Origin: Pelargonium x hortorum
Lineage: Eukaryota; Streptophyta; Magnoliopsida; Geraniales; Geraniaceae
DNA length: 64,000 nucleotides
Assembly (NCBI GenBank): GCA_036897525.1
Contig: JAYMTJ010000011.1
Coordinates: forward strand, 1-64,000
Direction of reading: 5' to 3'
Position numbers and translations under genes: made by a program. Of the stretch, positions 12,584 through 24,812 are shown one piece after another (positions within the stretch are counted from its first letter, which is position 1; the number at the start of each line of letters is the position of its first letter). Below the pieces are notes generated by a model. The model was not told where the DNA came from and made no database searches. It saw nothing but the letters and a program-made list of their open reading frames with translations.

Positions 12584-13356
12584 AAACCGATCACTTTATC
12601 TTAAGAATAAAAAAACCTTTTGACAAGAAACTGATACTAACATAACAGGGGGCTCTACTAGAGGACACATTTACCACCCGCCCGCTTAAGTTAAGGAGAT
12701 CCTTAAGATTGATTTAGGAAACTGGAAAGGGTGCTAAGATATAAGATAGCCCCTTAAAGCTTGTCAAATTTCATTTCAGTATTTTGGATTTGAAACAAAA
12801 ATACAACACGACTCATTCGATTTGGATACCTTTTACAAAACGGAATCCTACAAAAGAAGGATCTATTATGCACTTAAATTTTCATCCTATCGTTCTACCT
12901 TGGTTTGTAGAATTATGTAAGCCCTACTTTAGTTTATATGTATCTTGATTTTTTTATTTGTGTCAGACTTTTATTTTATCTCTACGCTTCCTTTTCGAGT
13001 GACAGCACTGGAAACTACAATACAAAGTATTCTTCTTCTTTTGCTTTAAAACCCCCGAGCTATACTAGATTTTCTAAACATACCCGTTGTCTTATAATAC
13101 CTTTACTTACGGGCATGGGTCTTCTTCTTGTAGCCGGCAGAAAATCTTTTGTATTACTCTTTGTACTCCCCTAAGGAGTTAGAAGTCTTAGAATTGGCAG
13201 GGGTATATTCCTCTTATTGTTCTTGTAAGCTAAGGAAATATAGAAATGATTGTAATGTATTATTTATATTCCTTTGGTTTTTGTACACTTTTTAATTTAC
13301 CTCGTTCATTCTACTAGTTGGGGCTACCCTTGTTGCACTTAAATCCTCTTTTTTGA

Positions 13357-13380
13357 GACCGTGGGTATACTGCCAGCAGC
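13357..13380 (+). pseudogene. Possible SSU rRNA 530-loop relic
   Basis: GACCG, then a TA-rich spacer ending TAC, then TGCCAGCAGC, follows the order of the conserved SSU rRNA segment that reads ACCGGCTAACTACGTGCCAGCAGC in most bacteria and organelles (named in two parts here: ACCGGCTAACTAC and GTGCCAGCAGC). The match stops exactly where CGCGGTAA should follow, so the functional 530 loop is not present. TGCCAGCAGC alone is expected about 0.02 times in this window, but I checked about twenty rRNA motifs, so chance remains possible. No flanking rRNA sequence was recognised. Confidence 0.2.
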
Positions 13381-16300
13381 AAAAGACTCCTGGGTTGCCA
13401 AAACCACCACCTACTTAACTCTTAGTACAGCCTTAATTTACCTCAGTGGTTTCTTTTCTTCTCTTACCGGTTCTATTTTATAGAGTAGGTCTAAAGACCC
13501 CTTTGAGAGTCAAAAGTTTGAAAACCTAGATTCACAAAAATCAATGAGTGGAGCATAAAGTAGTATACCAAGCGTTCAAACCAGAAGAAATAGAATGCTT
13601 ATTAGTAGCTAATATATAATGAAGTAAGTGTTAATCTGAAGTATTTGTTCCAGGAGCTTTACTCTATATCAAGACTTGGCTTGTGCTTCATATTTGATAA
13701 GGCTTTGCAACTCCTATGAAGTTAAGTGAAATACGAAATTTACACCACCGACCGTCCTAAGTTTCCCCTTATTTACTATTTACTGAAAAAAAGACTAATA
13801 CTTTAAGTTTGTTTGTTTTTCCCACCTATTACATGGCCTCTTTTTTTAAAAGCTCCGATAATTAAATTAGGAAATCGGTAATTAATTTAATCTTATATAT
13901 GCAGTTCTAACCATTGAAAAGCTCCCAGTTTAAATAGCGCCCTTGTGGGTTAAAAGCACAAAATAATAAAGAAAATTATTGTATATCTTTGAGCAGCCTT
14001 CCATACTCTAAATACTTGGTGTTTAGAAGAAAAGAAGACCCAGAAAGGCGACGCTAAGAAATATTCACATGGAGGTATGTATCCCTTGGATATAAATAAG
14101 GTATCCAAATTTCTTTTATTATATAAATATTTTTTAGATTCAACATCCAGAAATAAAAGAGACCCACTCAAATTTTCCAGATTAAAAGGAAGGGCTTATA
14201 AACTATTGGAACTCAGAAACTTAATAATGGTTTAATCTTTAACACAAAATTTGGGATATATAACTTTCTCGACTGGAGGCGCCCTATACTATAGGTTTCT
14301 AAATAAAAACGAAACTTTTCCCTAAAAATGAACTAAGGATTCTTTTTTTGATGCTTTGTTTTATATTAATTACTTTACGTACTATTTATCCAGTCCAGTA
14401 GCTGCATCCGATTAATAGAGTGCTCCTATATAAGGAATACCGAATTCGCTATAATCTGGAACTTTCTAATATTCTAGATTATCGTATAGCTTTCACAGTT
14501 AACAGAGTAGCAGCCCCTTTCTTCAATTTTCCTTGTTAAAGGCTCAAGTAGAATATACGCATAAGTTTTTTTCGCAGTATTTCTTTATTAAGTAATTTAT
14601 TTATGACCAAATTTAGGAGTACGATATCTAGTAGGGGGTTACCCGGATTCCTAAAGAGACACTTTAACAGCTTAACTGCGACAGGAATCCCGTAGTTTTA
14701 TTTAATGAGTCCAAACGGCTATACTTTAAATATTAGTTAGGTTGTATTTCAAAAAACAAAGCTGTAACTTTCGAATTTATGACACTTTTTCTTAGTCACT
14801 ATATGCTGGTATTGTTTAGGGTATAGAACCCCGATTCCCTTGGGAAACTTGTATAAATAGAATCCCATCGACAAATAGGTAACCTTCATCAATCGAATAC
14901 ATTCCTTTCCCGAATAGATATAAAACCCCAAGGCAAAGAGCACTTCCTCAGCGGGACATCATAAGCATTAGAACAAAGTCAGCTATCTCCCTTAAAATAC
15001 GTACGATTCCATGAGGGTCTGGTTCTTAGCTGTAGGATGAGATAATAGAAAACTTTTACGCCCTCTCAGATATCAGATATCGCCCCATTTTGCCCTTGTT
15101 TTTCGCTCCACAAGAATGCTGCGATTACTCCGAGTTAGAGTTAGCTTAAAGGCCTTGAACCCTAGATTTATCTTTTTTTTTTTGTCATTCCTTAATTAGG
15201 GGGCACCTTCCTAAAGGAAGCCCTCTATGGGATTCTTAGGTAATAGAATTCCTTCTAAAGTAAAGAGAGGAGACCCCCAGAATCGAATCTTGCTAATTTT
15301 AGGACTATAGCGGGTTTGGTTTAGTGATTCCTTATTTTTCTATATCTTTTAGCTACGCTCCTTAACTCAACAGGGAGTACTACTTCTCCTATTGGAGCCC
15401 CGTAAATTCTGTATATTAAACCTGAGCTGGATTTTGATTTTGACCTCTACTTTCTTTGCGAGAAATGAGTGAAAATACCCTTTTTAAGGAATTCACTTAA
15501 TTCAGACACTTCACTTCCTTTCCTTCGAAAAGGCAGCGCCCTGGATAAAAAAATCTTAGTTTTCTATAACGAGTAGGTGCTGAGACAAAAGGGTTAACTT
15601 GTTTAACTTACTTCTAAAATTATGGGTGTCCGTCTTAAAATCTCATCTACTCAGGCTCTATTTTATTCGTTTGAGGTTCCAATGCAATGTCTTGCTTTGT
15701 TTTAAGTTAAGGAATTGGCCTAGCTCTACAGCTTCTAGTATAAACAAGTTAACTAGTCCTTGCGTTTAGAAAGAGAGGGCCGCCCTATTAAATGAAATAG
15801 TTTTAGCTTACAACTGCCATTTTATTTTACACTAAGAAAAGGCAAGATTTTCTCAGGGTAAGTTATAGGAGGAAAAGTCTAGCATTCTTTGAATTAAAAG
15901 CATATCCCTTATTTTGTTGTTTGTCAACCCTTACCCTTTATAAAGAAAGTCTTCTTACTTTGAATTCTGAGCTGAGGAGCACCCGTTGCTGGATGGGAGG
16001 GCTTGGCTTGTTTGTTAATAAATGATTACACAGAATTCCGTTTTGTAATGTAATTAAGGACTCCTAAATTTGTAATTGATGATCCTTATTTAAATTTAAA
16101 CAAAGATATATTCAGATAGATATTTCTATTTTAAGGTATAGCTTTCTATATTTGGCTTTAACTCCTTGGTTTAAGTAGTATATGGAGGAAGTTGGAATTT
16201 TATTAAAGCATTTATTTCTACTCCGTAAGTACCTAATTAGCCTTAAGCCCCCTTTTTTATGTAGACTTAGCCCCTACTATATCCTATAGAATTTAGTACT

Positions 16301-17752
16301 CTCGTAGGGTTTTCGTAGAGTGCTATCTGGAAAGTTCTCCTAATATATGCAAATCTCTAATCTGGGGTTTCTGGGCCATGCCCGCATTTAGCTCTTGTTA
16401 CGTACTTCAATTTAACTAGAGTTCCCTTATTCTAGAGCATATAGTTCGCCGGTTGTATATCTATCATCAATCCTAAATTTGGAGTGTTTAAGGAGACATT
16501 TGAAACAAAAAAAACTATGGGTCCTGTTATTGCATTACAGACCTTATTTGTTATCCACTATACACCTCAGTCTATCCTGTTGCAATTTGTCTTTGAATTT
16601 TGAATAAAGGCTCACGTAAATAATGGAGAAAGCTGCACCAGAGCAAAATGACCCTACTATAAAAAATATACAAAGTATATACAAAGACCTAGAACCCGGA
16701 GAGTCCCTCTTAAATGTCTCCAAAGGAAGGGTTCTTATATGCAGTCCTAAATTCTAGGCGGTGCAAGTTAGTAGTTTGGCTGTCTTTTATTATTAGTAGT
16801 ACAAGGTCTTAATTCAATGCTGGGAAGGAACATAACTGAATACAGAGTTTTCCTTACTTTTAGTTCTTCTTCAATTAGGAAGAGAGCTGTTAAATGTCAA
16901 TCGGATTCTAAAGTGTCTGGAGAATGTTTCTAATTTACTGTCCCCTTTTATCGCACGCAGTACCGTCATAAGAGCGTTTTCAGTCTGGCACTGACTAGAA
17001 GATACAGTTCATTTCAGAGGTCTGTATCCTGTCAGTTGAAAGTCGAGGGTTCATCTAAAGGAGTTCCCTGTATGTATGATCCTGCGTAAGTGTATGAAAA
17101 AAACTAAAAAAAAGTCACAGCATATCTAATAAAACGAAAATTCCTAAATACTACAACAAGTGTGCTTCCAATCTGCAAGTTAGATACACTTTATTTAAAT
17201 TATTAAAAAAGTAAAGGCGTTACACAGAATCTTAAAAAAAGGATTGTACGGTAAACTACTACTTATCTTACCCGCTATACCTGTAGTTATTATCTTACTA
17301 GTAGTTGTAGCTGCTCTACCGATTGTCTTAACTATATTACCCATCTGTAAAAGCACATGTTTTATCGGGAAAACTGTCTATACCTAATTATTGTATTGTG
17401 TACCACTTTTAAACCTAGTGCTTTACTACAGGATTCCCTATTAGAAAAAGTAAGCTGGGTTTCTTGCCTCTTAATTACCAATTTCCTTGGATTTATAGGT
17501 CCGTTAACTTGTGAGAATTAAGGGACATAATAGATTCCTTTTGTTACTTGTTGTCGTTACTACTGAAAACGAGAGAAAAAAAGAGACTACTAGCTTTCTG
17601 AAAGCATTTCCATTTATATCGTTAAGAGTAGTTAGTGCAGGATACCTACCAAGGTCTACTGCTTACTTTATTTCTTGACCTATACTCCCTGTTTTTTGAC
17701 CCTCCTTAAGAGTAAGAGCTAGAATACTCGTAAGTCCTAAATATTCCTCCAT

Positions 17753-17838
17753 AGCTAAACTCTTCTTAGGAGCAGCACTCTGTATCTTATGAACTATACC
17801 TTCTTTCTTAGTCTTTGGAGCTATACTTTTCTTAAGAG
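17753..17838 (+). repeat. Three imperfect tandem copies, AGCTATACTNTTCTTAAGAG type
   Basis: Similar ~20-bp units start at 17753, 17792 and 17819: a GCTAAAC/AACTATACC/GCTATAC start followed by a pyrimidine block and CTTAGGAG, CTTAGTC or CTTAAGAG. A related string occurs near 11861 (GCTATACTCTTCTTAGAG). Spacing is irregular (39 and 27 bp) and not a strict multiple-unit tandem. The units lie inside the open stretch discussed in the findings, so the repetition may reflect either repeated peptide-like sequence or pyrimidine-rich spacer. Confidence 0.35.
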
Positions 17839-19044
17839 TTTTAGTCTCCGTAGTTTTGTATACATACCTTTCTTAAATTAAATAGCAGTACCTTGAAAAC
17901 CCAGATCCCACTACCCTATATTTAATATTTTACAGTCTTGTCTCCTGGTTCTTAACCCGGGAAGAGTCATTAAGTAAGACATATTGCACAAGCAAATAGG
18001 ACCTATCGAGATTACTAGTATCCGCTAAAAAGTACTCTGCCTATATCTAAGAGTATCAACTTAAACCCACCATTAGAAGTTAGCTAAATAGAAAGTCAGT
18101 GTAAGGGAAAGCTGTTAAGTTAAGCCTCTCAAGTATTTAGCACCTCTGTTACCGTAAAGGGTAATGAATATATTTAGGGAAACTCTATACTTCTTTCGTA
18201 AGGTATTGAGATTAGCTAGTTAAAAAAAAAGGAATCTTAACTTTCCTTTTAGCAAGCAATACAAGCACACGTTTTGTTTTATAAGGTAGAGGAATTCAAA
18301 AAAAACTAGGTTTTACAAGAAAAGTTTAGGTAAAGCTCTGTAGAGTAAGCTGCAGAATCCAAGTACAGGTGTAACTCTAAAAGGGGTACACCAAGTCAGT
18401 AAGAAGTTTCCCATTTAGGATTAAAGTAAAGTTTAAGAGAACTCTTTTGCTAAAGAAAGGTAATCCGTTTTCGGTTTTCCAGTAAAGATAATCGAGTAGA
18501 GTAACTGCAGTCTAGTTTTACTGGAGAGAAAAGGACTTTGAAAAAAAAGTGAGGTAAGGAAATAGATGAGTATATAGTAATTAATAGATCTCAGATACCC
18601 GAGTCTAGGCTACAGTTAGAGTATACAGAATACTTCTAGGTCATTTAGCTCAGAAGAAGAAAATAAATAGAATTGGGAATTGCAGACAAGCGCTAAAGCG
18701 ATTGACTGTGCTTGATTAAAAGGTGGAAATAGCTCTGATTTTAGATAACATCTAGGAGGAGGATTATGCCCTACTTTAGGAAACCCTAGCTGACTACACT
18801 AGCATCAAAAGGGCCCCTAGGAATAGCAAAATGAAAAAAAAAATAAGACTCTTCTACTTATAATATAAGTAAGGCCTTTCTAAAATTCTGGCCATTTTTT
18901 GATAGCCGGGAACTTTTAGAAGGCATGAGATATAGATAAAACAGGACTTAACATGGTACTCCAAAAGGGGGGTTTTACAGGGATTCCCTTCCTTGTTGCT
19001 TAGCCCTTATAAAGGAAAGAGTTCTCAATAAAGAGGAGGTAAAT

Positions 19045-19090
19045 CGCAGAGTGGGAAGAGCGCTTACTACATAACCCTATGGATATGCAA
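19045..19090 (+). pseudogene. tRNA remnant, initiator-Met-like
   Basis: CGCAGAGTGGGAAGAGCG resembles the start of organellar tRNA-fMet (CGCGGAGTAGAGCAG type). It is followed at short distance by TACTACATAACCC, which resembles the CTCATAACC anticodon loop with CAT. The D loop is too short, position 33 is A rather than T, and no T arm with GGTTC follows within 60 nt. Read as a shortened, decayed copy. The call rests on order and similarity of two short blocks, so it is weak. Confidence 0.2.
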
Positions 19091-22000
19091 GAACCTCTTA
19101 TGCTACGGCTTTCATTCCCTACCAAGAGAATGCCTACCGAGCTATGTAGCTTATCAAAAAACGGTGGGTTGTGCCTTAGAGTACGTCCGAGTAAAAACCC
19201 CTACAAATAGAACCTATTACAGATTTGATTTATAGGCACAGCCCTTATGCTTTGTTAACTTGGAATACCAGATACAGCACAACCTTGTAAAAAAAAAGTA
19301 CATCCCTTACCTCAAAATCCCTTGAACTAACAGAAGTAAATCCTGATTATATAAAGGAGGCTTATTTATAAAAAAGTCTAAATAAAATAACCAGAAATCT
19401 TAAGACCCTGTCTGTGTTATTTGCTTCCAAGATTTTATATCTTTCTTTATATAGCATAGGAGCTCCAAAAAAAACAGGATAACTTGTGCCATTTCTAATG
19501 TTTTAGAAGTGCTCTTTACCTTTTAAAAAGTACTGCTTGCGACTTGCAAATAGCCCCTGGTCAATTTCTTTGATTTGATTAAAAACCCAAGAATAATGGA
19601 ACTCCTTTTAAGTCTAGCTGTATACTGTATATTTTACTCCGAGGAAAGAAATTAACCAGGACTTGCGGCTTCTTGAGTCTTGAGTTATTAAAGTAAGCGC
19701 TTGTGGTAGCACGGGGAAAGCTTGGCAAAAGGAACAAAGGCATTTTTTGCCACACTCTACTTAGGGGCCCCTCTAATTGTTGAATTTAGGGTGTTCGCTA
19801 GTAAGGTACTTACTTGTTTTATGGTCCTGTTAATTATTCCCGGAATGTTTTAGATATATATGAGTGTTGTTTTAGTAAATCTCTAAATGTTTTAAAAAAG
19901 GTTTCGTTTTGGTTAAGACAAGGCACTAAAATGAAGTAGCATTTATAGGTCATAATCTTGCGCCTAGATAAAGAGACCAAGACACGGAATTATTCCTTAC
20001 TTTTGGCTGCTAGAATACCGGATACTTAGAAGTAAACTTCGGAAATTCCTGAAATAAAGTGTAAATTATGAAGAGGAACAACCAATAAGGACAATCTCAA
20101 AAGAAAGCACTTTTTGCCGGCTTCTCTTAAAGATAATTACTTCAAACACAGGGTTTGATATTTTGATTCCGGACTGCTGTGTTATACACTACCGGAGGGC
20201 TACTTCTCCAGCGCAGCTTTATTTATTTCTTTATTTCCATTATACTAGACTTACTTATCAATTTAGATAAAAATTCCTGTCTAGTTCTTGTTTAGGCTAA
20301 TATCTAAGAAAAATTCCTTCCTCAATAAGTAACTTTTCTTTTTCTTATTCTATCGGTTATGAGAATAAGTTTTGGTTTTGTGAATATTATAAAGTAAATA
20401 ATCTAAACTCTTTTATATTAGTTTACCTCGGTGTTAAAAAAGATTCCCGTACGCTTTTGTCAAAATGCTTGCTTAGGAATACCCTTGTTTGTATGCTCTT
20501 TTATAAGTTAAGTTTACCCTTTTAATTTATACCGGAGATAGAGACAGATAAATAAAAAGAAATTAACGGAGGATCCTCTTTTGTTTGTTATAAGCGGTAA
20601 CCCGGCTATACAGAAAATGTAAGAAATTTGTCCTTAAGTTAAGCTCGCGGAGATTCTTGCGACAAAAATACTAAAGAGAGTTCTTTAGAGGTTTGACGGT
20701 GTAGGTAGTACTGTAAAAATTAAGGGATCTCATCTGATATAAAGTAAGAAAAAAAAACTTGCTTAATTATAGATGGAGGATAGTGTGACAAGTAAGAGTT
20801 CTACTTTGCTTCCTTCTACTTTTAAGTCTTAACCATAAAAGTTTCTAGACCCAGAAATACACAATCTCTCTTGTAATAAAAGATTTTCCTCATATTTGGT
20901 AATATTGCCCTTGTCACCATATAACCATATTGGGTTTTTTCGAAGTAATTAAATAATGTAATCCTGAGGAAACCAACCCACTAGATAAGATAATAAACCC
21001 TATTCGAGATGAAGAGATATTGCTTCCTTATATTCTGCACTTCTCTATACCAAAGAACTCAAAAGCTAGGTAGGTGCTAATTATGCTTACTAGATACTAA
21101 ATCTTTTTTTTACTATTATTTAATTTACTAAATAAAAGCAGTTTAACGAAAGAATTTATTAGTACTTTGAGGGTTCACTCCTAAAAAAGTGTCATTTGAG
21201 CCTTTTCTCAATTTTTATGCAAGTTCTTTATTTAGCATGGGAATAACCTCTTCTTACTTTTTAAGAACACGTTAAGAGGCCTCGAATTTTGCGTTTTGTA
21301 TACAAAAATAAGGAATTAAAGTCGCTTAGATAAACAAATTGATCTTGTTACTCTTGAATCCAATAAATTGGAATCATCTATTAGTAGAGTAGACTAAATG
21401 GATCCAGTTTACGTTTGACAAATCAAAGTATAATTAATAAATAAGAGACCTTGATTTGCTTAAGTGATTCTAATGCCCTTTTGTAGCTAGAAGCTGGATA
21501 TTTTGCAATTAGGCTTCTTTCGTTTTTGGGGTTATCCAGTTATGGTCCTTCTTTTCTTTTAAAAGAACTAAGAAAGTCCTTTTTAGTTACAGGTTATACT
21601 TATACAAAAGGCTTGAGCCCCTTTTTTACTGCGGGCAGGGATATATGATATATAACTTCTCCTAGAGAGATAGGCAAGCTGCTAGCTGAACTTGACATTA
21701 AAAAAAGATTTACTTAACCCAGGTAAACACTAGAAGCCCTTTGCAAGAGAGTAACTTTAATACTTTATTGTCATATTCTATATTTATTGAGAATAACTTG
21801 TTTTAGAATGAGATTCATATCTTCCCCTAGTGGAGGATCCAGTTATTGTGAAACAAAAGGGATACCTATACTTAGTACAATAACACCCTACCAAGGAATT
21901 CTTTTGCTTACTACATTACAAGGGATGCGGTACGTCTTGTTGAGTCGTTAGTCCTATAGATTAACCAAGAGATAATCCACCCTTATGAAATATGAAACCC

Positions 22001-23601
22001 CGGCTAGTATAAACTTCTATTTCTTCAGAAAATGACTAAAAGTAAATAAATATTTAGAAAAAAGGAAAAATTCTTCCTTCCTTATTTAGACTAGCCTGCC
22101 CATATTTGAGGCTTTAATTTTCAGATAAAAAAAGAACCGTAGGAAATCCTCCTTTTGTTTCATAATGTAATTAAAATCAACAAGGTAATGTAATTTACAC
22201 AAGAATATCTCTCAAAATTTTAGGGTTGTCCTAAAATTGAATTGGCTTTAGCAGGGCTTTTCTCGGAATATGGTAACATAGGCTAAGTCGTCGCTACATG
22301 GGATGTGCTTTTCGGCTTTAACTCACAGTACTAGGAACATTCTCAAAAAAGTCTTATTACTTTAAGTAAGAGAATCCTTGTTACACTAAGCTACTTTTCG
22401 GGAGGTCTTTATTCTGGAACACTAAGATAAAATAAACCCTACCTAATATGAATATGAGACCACTAGATATAGAGAAACTCAGCACTCGGGATAAGAACTC
22501 TACGAATTTGCTTTCAATTTCAAGACTTAGACTCAGTCCGGTGGCGAATCCTTCGTTCTTTACTTTACGTTTACATATGACAAGATAAAATGAAATAGAA
22601 CAAACTCTGGATATGTGTGGAGGATAAATCCTTTTGAAAGTCTTTACTTTATATTGCGGCTGTTAATAATCTAGGATCTTTAAAAAAAGAAAATTATACC
22701 CATGCAATTCTATCTAAATACCGAGAAAGCTACCTAAGTGTGAAGCATAACAATTAATCTCAAAAGACATAGCAACAAGGTTTAAATCACTTCTTATGAT
22801 GGACCCTCGCTCAGGGGCAGGGGTTTTAGAGACACACACAAAGAAATAATACGAGTATACATATGTTGTCCTAGGGTTTTCTGAATTCTTAGAAATTGTC
22901 ACTTTTTTGTCTAAAATTTGATATGAAACCGCTTAGAATCCGGGGATTGGTTATGAAATTACTTATACTGCTGTATGTAACAGTGCAACTTCGAAATTGT
23001 ATAAGGAAAGCTCCAAAAGTACTTGTAGAGGATTCTCTCATACGCATTTCGCTGTCTCTCACTCTTAGAGTATATTGATACTTGTTTAGTTACGACGACA
23101 CTAGTCTTTTAATATGCTTTATAGCTAGTAAAGTAAAGTAAAGTAGTTAAGAGTGCTTACTAAAAAAAAAATTCCGCCTATTCCCTCGCTAGATTAAAAG
23201 AAGGAATACGGATAATTGTATCAAAAGGAGGTATCCGTTGATCCTTGTATTAGTGAACTTACCAAATGGGAGTTTTAAGTTGATTGCGTACCTGCTATTG
23301 AGGTGAGTATTCCTAGTATGTATATCCATACGCGCCAAACTTTATTTAATTACTATTTTCAGTAAGTCATGAAGGTAGAAAAGAAAGAGAAATTAAAGAC
23401 CCTGTACTGTCTGCTCTGAGTAAGTAAGCTAAATCAGCTTTGCTATCTTTTGTGCTCATAAGTAAAGTAAGACAGCGATTATACCTTTTCATGTATAGAT
23501 CTGTAGATTTTACTGTACCTTTTCCACACGAAAAAGTTACTAGTTGCAGATTCAAATTGACTAAATTGAATGGAGTAGAACCCTTTTTTCCTTTCTTATC
23601 T

Positions 23602-23632
23602 TGCTCATAAGCGGACTGGAACCCGTGCCACT
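23602..23632 (-). pseudogene. tRNA T-arm relic
   Basis: On the minus strand GGCACGGGTTCCAGTCC is followed by GCTTATGAGC. The first block is a good T-stem 5' side plus T-loop (10 of 11 to the B-box consensus). The continuation GTCCGCTTAT also resembles the 3' end of plastid tRNA-Ala (…GTCCGCTTATCTCC). Only the two loop-closing pairs and one outer pair form, so the arm would not fold normally. No D or anticodon arm was found upstream. Confidence 0.3.
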
Positions 23633-23962
23633 AGGGTTGGAATTCATTATGTTGTACTTCTGATCTTTACTCCCATTCTGTAAATAAAGAAACAATACTG
23701 TAATTGGCAGGATTATACATTAATCATTCTATCTAAGTGATTCTCGACATCTCTGTTTACTTCATACTGATTCAAGGTACGTATTCCTAAATAAGAAGAA
23801 AATGACTACTAAGAGCGAGCCGCTTTCGATTTTTTTGATTACGGGTGGAAACAGGATTTAAGGCCTTGCTTATTTTATATAAATAAAAGAGATTCTATTT
23901 AATTTATATGATTAAAGAGAGTAACTTTGAACACCCATATGATAAGAGTTTTAACAGCGCCG

Positions 23963-23978
23963 GGATAGCGCGCTATCC
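23963..23978. repeat. Perfect 16-bp GC-rich palindrome
   Basis: GGATAGCGCGCTATCC is self-complementary over all 16 bases, with a further possible G-T pair outside. Nine of sixteen bases are G or C, which makes it rarer than the AT palindromes in this window. It could form a loop-less cruciform or bind a dimeric protein, but no gene is close enough to suggest a target. Confidence 0.6.
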
Positions 23979-24784
23979 TAAGACAGGGGTAAGGAGCCCG
24001 CTTTAATATACCTTTTTTATGCCCTATCCTGTAACGTTGATAAAATAAAAGATGTTCTTCCCTTCCTTCTTACGTGGTCTCATGCATACTTTTCATCCAA
24101 CCTGACTACTATTCAATTTCTTCTAATCTTTAAAATTGTAAAAAGTCTATGAGGAAAGTTACAATTTAGTAAGGGGCAGTTGCAAGCTTAGATATACAGA
24201 AGAGGCGCACAAAAATCAACAAAGAATCCTATATTTGAAGGGCCCTTTATAGGACGCGCTGTTATGCTTCCCCTTTCCGGTCTCTCTTTCTTGCCGATCT
24301 AATTAGTTTATTTAACACAAAATAAATAGTAAGTAACCCGTAATTTATGTATAAGGTCTCCCTCGAGTAAAGTAATAAGAAGTTCTGAAAAAAAACTAAT
24401 AATATAGAGTCAACGAGGCATTCTCCAGGTAGGAGATTAGTTCTTAGTCTTAGTTCTAGTACTAACAGATAGTAAGAAAATCTTGCCTTCGAGTTTAAGC
24501 TTTTTAACGAATCTTCTAATCTTATAAACAAGGGCAATGAAAATGACTTAGATAAAAAACCAGCTTACTTGTACTCTTCAAAATAGAGTAAGATATTAAG
24601 TGCAATCATATATCAGAAGTTCTTCTATTAGTTGACTGCTTTCATTCGAGTATAAACCCCGACTAGACTAGAAAAGTCTACTTATTTATATATAATACTT
24701 GGTATCTCTATAGTAGACACAGAGTATCAAACAAGTACTATAATTAGAACCTTTAAATAAGTATTAGAGCAAGCTAATTAAGAA

Positions 24785-24812
24785 AGACCGAGGGTTCGAG
24801 CCCGGTTATCCA
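24785..24812 (+). pseudogene. tRNA T-arm relic
   Basis: GACCGAGGGTTCGAGCCC followed by GGTTATCCAC. GGG/CCC close a TTCGAG loop, and the block resembles the T arm of tRNA-Asp (GGGTTCGAGCCC). The outer T-stem positions do not pair. No anticodon or D arm was found in the preceding 60 nt. It overlaps the end of the 24778-25086 minus open frame, one more reason to doubt that frame. Confidence 0.3.

Larger units (their letters stand above)
8000..16000. other. Gene-free segment, 8-16 kb
   Basis: No supported gene. The open frames here are at most 78 codons, without recognisable domains. The segment holds a tRNA-like hairpin at 8071-8120, repeat-family members at 8415-8433 and 12566-12583, a (CTTT)n microsatellite at 11639-11657, a Tyr-like tRNA 3' half at 12246-12291 (minus), and a short block resembling the SSU rRNA 530-loop region at 13357-13380. 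The remaining sequence is AT-rich spacer with many runs of seven or more A or T. No conserved structure was recognised between about 8.5 and 11.6 kb or between 13.4 and 16 kb. Confidence 0.7.
16000..24000. other. Gene-free segment, 16-24 kb
   Basis: No supported gene under the standard code. Noted within it: a hydrophobic open stretch at 17508-17879 that stays open only if TGA is read as Trp, preceded in the same frame by another hydrophobic stretch at about 17200-17387; an fMet-like tRNA remnant at 19045-19090; AGCGCAGCTT at 20209-20218, which resembles a tRNA D-arm start but lacks the rest; a T-arm relic at 23602-23632 (minus); and a GC-rich palindrome at 23963-23978. The remaining sequence, including about 20.3-23.5 kb, shows nothing I can name. 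Confidence 0.7.

Noticed and set aside
12661-12700. ACCACCCGCCCGC, resembling the SSU rRNA 3' motif ACACACCGCCCGTC
   Set aside because: One base too long and no downstream decoding-site or anti-Shine-Dalgarno blocks follow.
18639-18660. GGTCATTTAGCTCAG, resembling a tRNA 5' end
   Set aside because: The D-stem 3' strand GAGC and all later arms are missing, and the match is shorter than at 33004-33029.
20201-20230. AGCGCAGCTT, resembling the D-arm start of tRNA-Pro
   Set aside because: No GG loop, D-stem partner or other tRNA part follows; a single 10-mer is insufficient.
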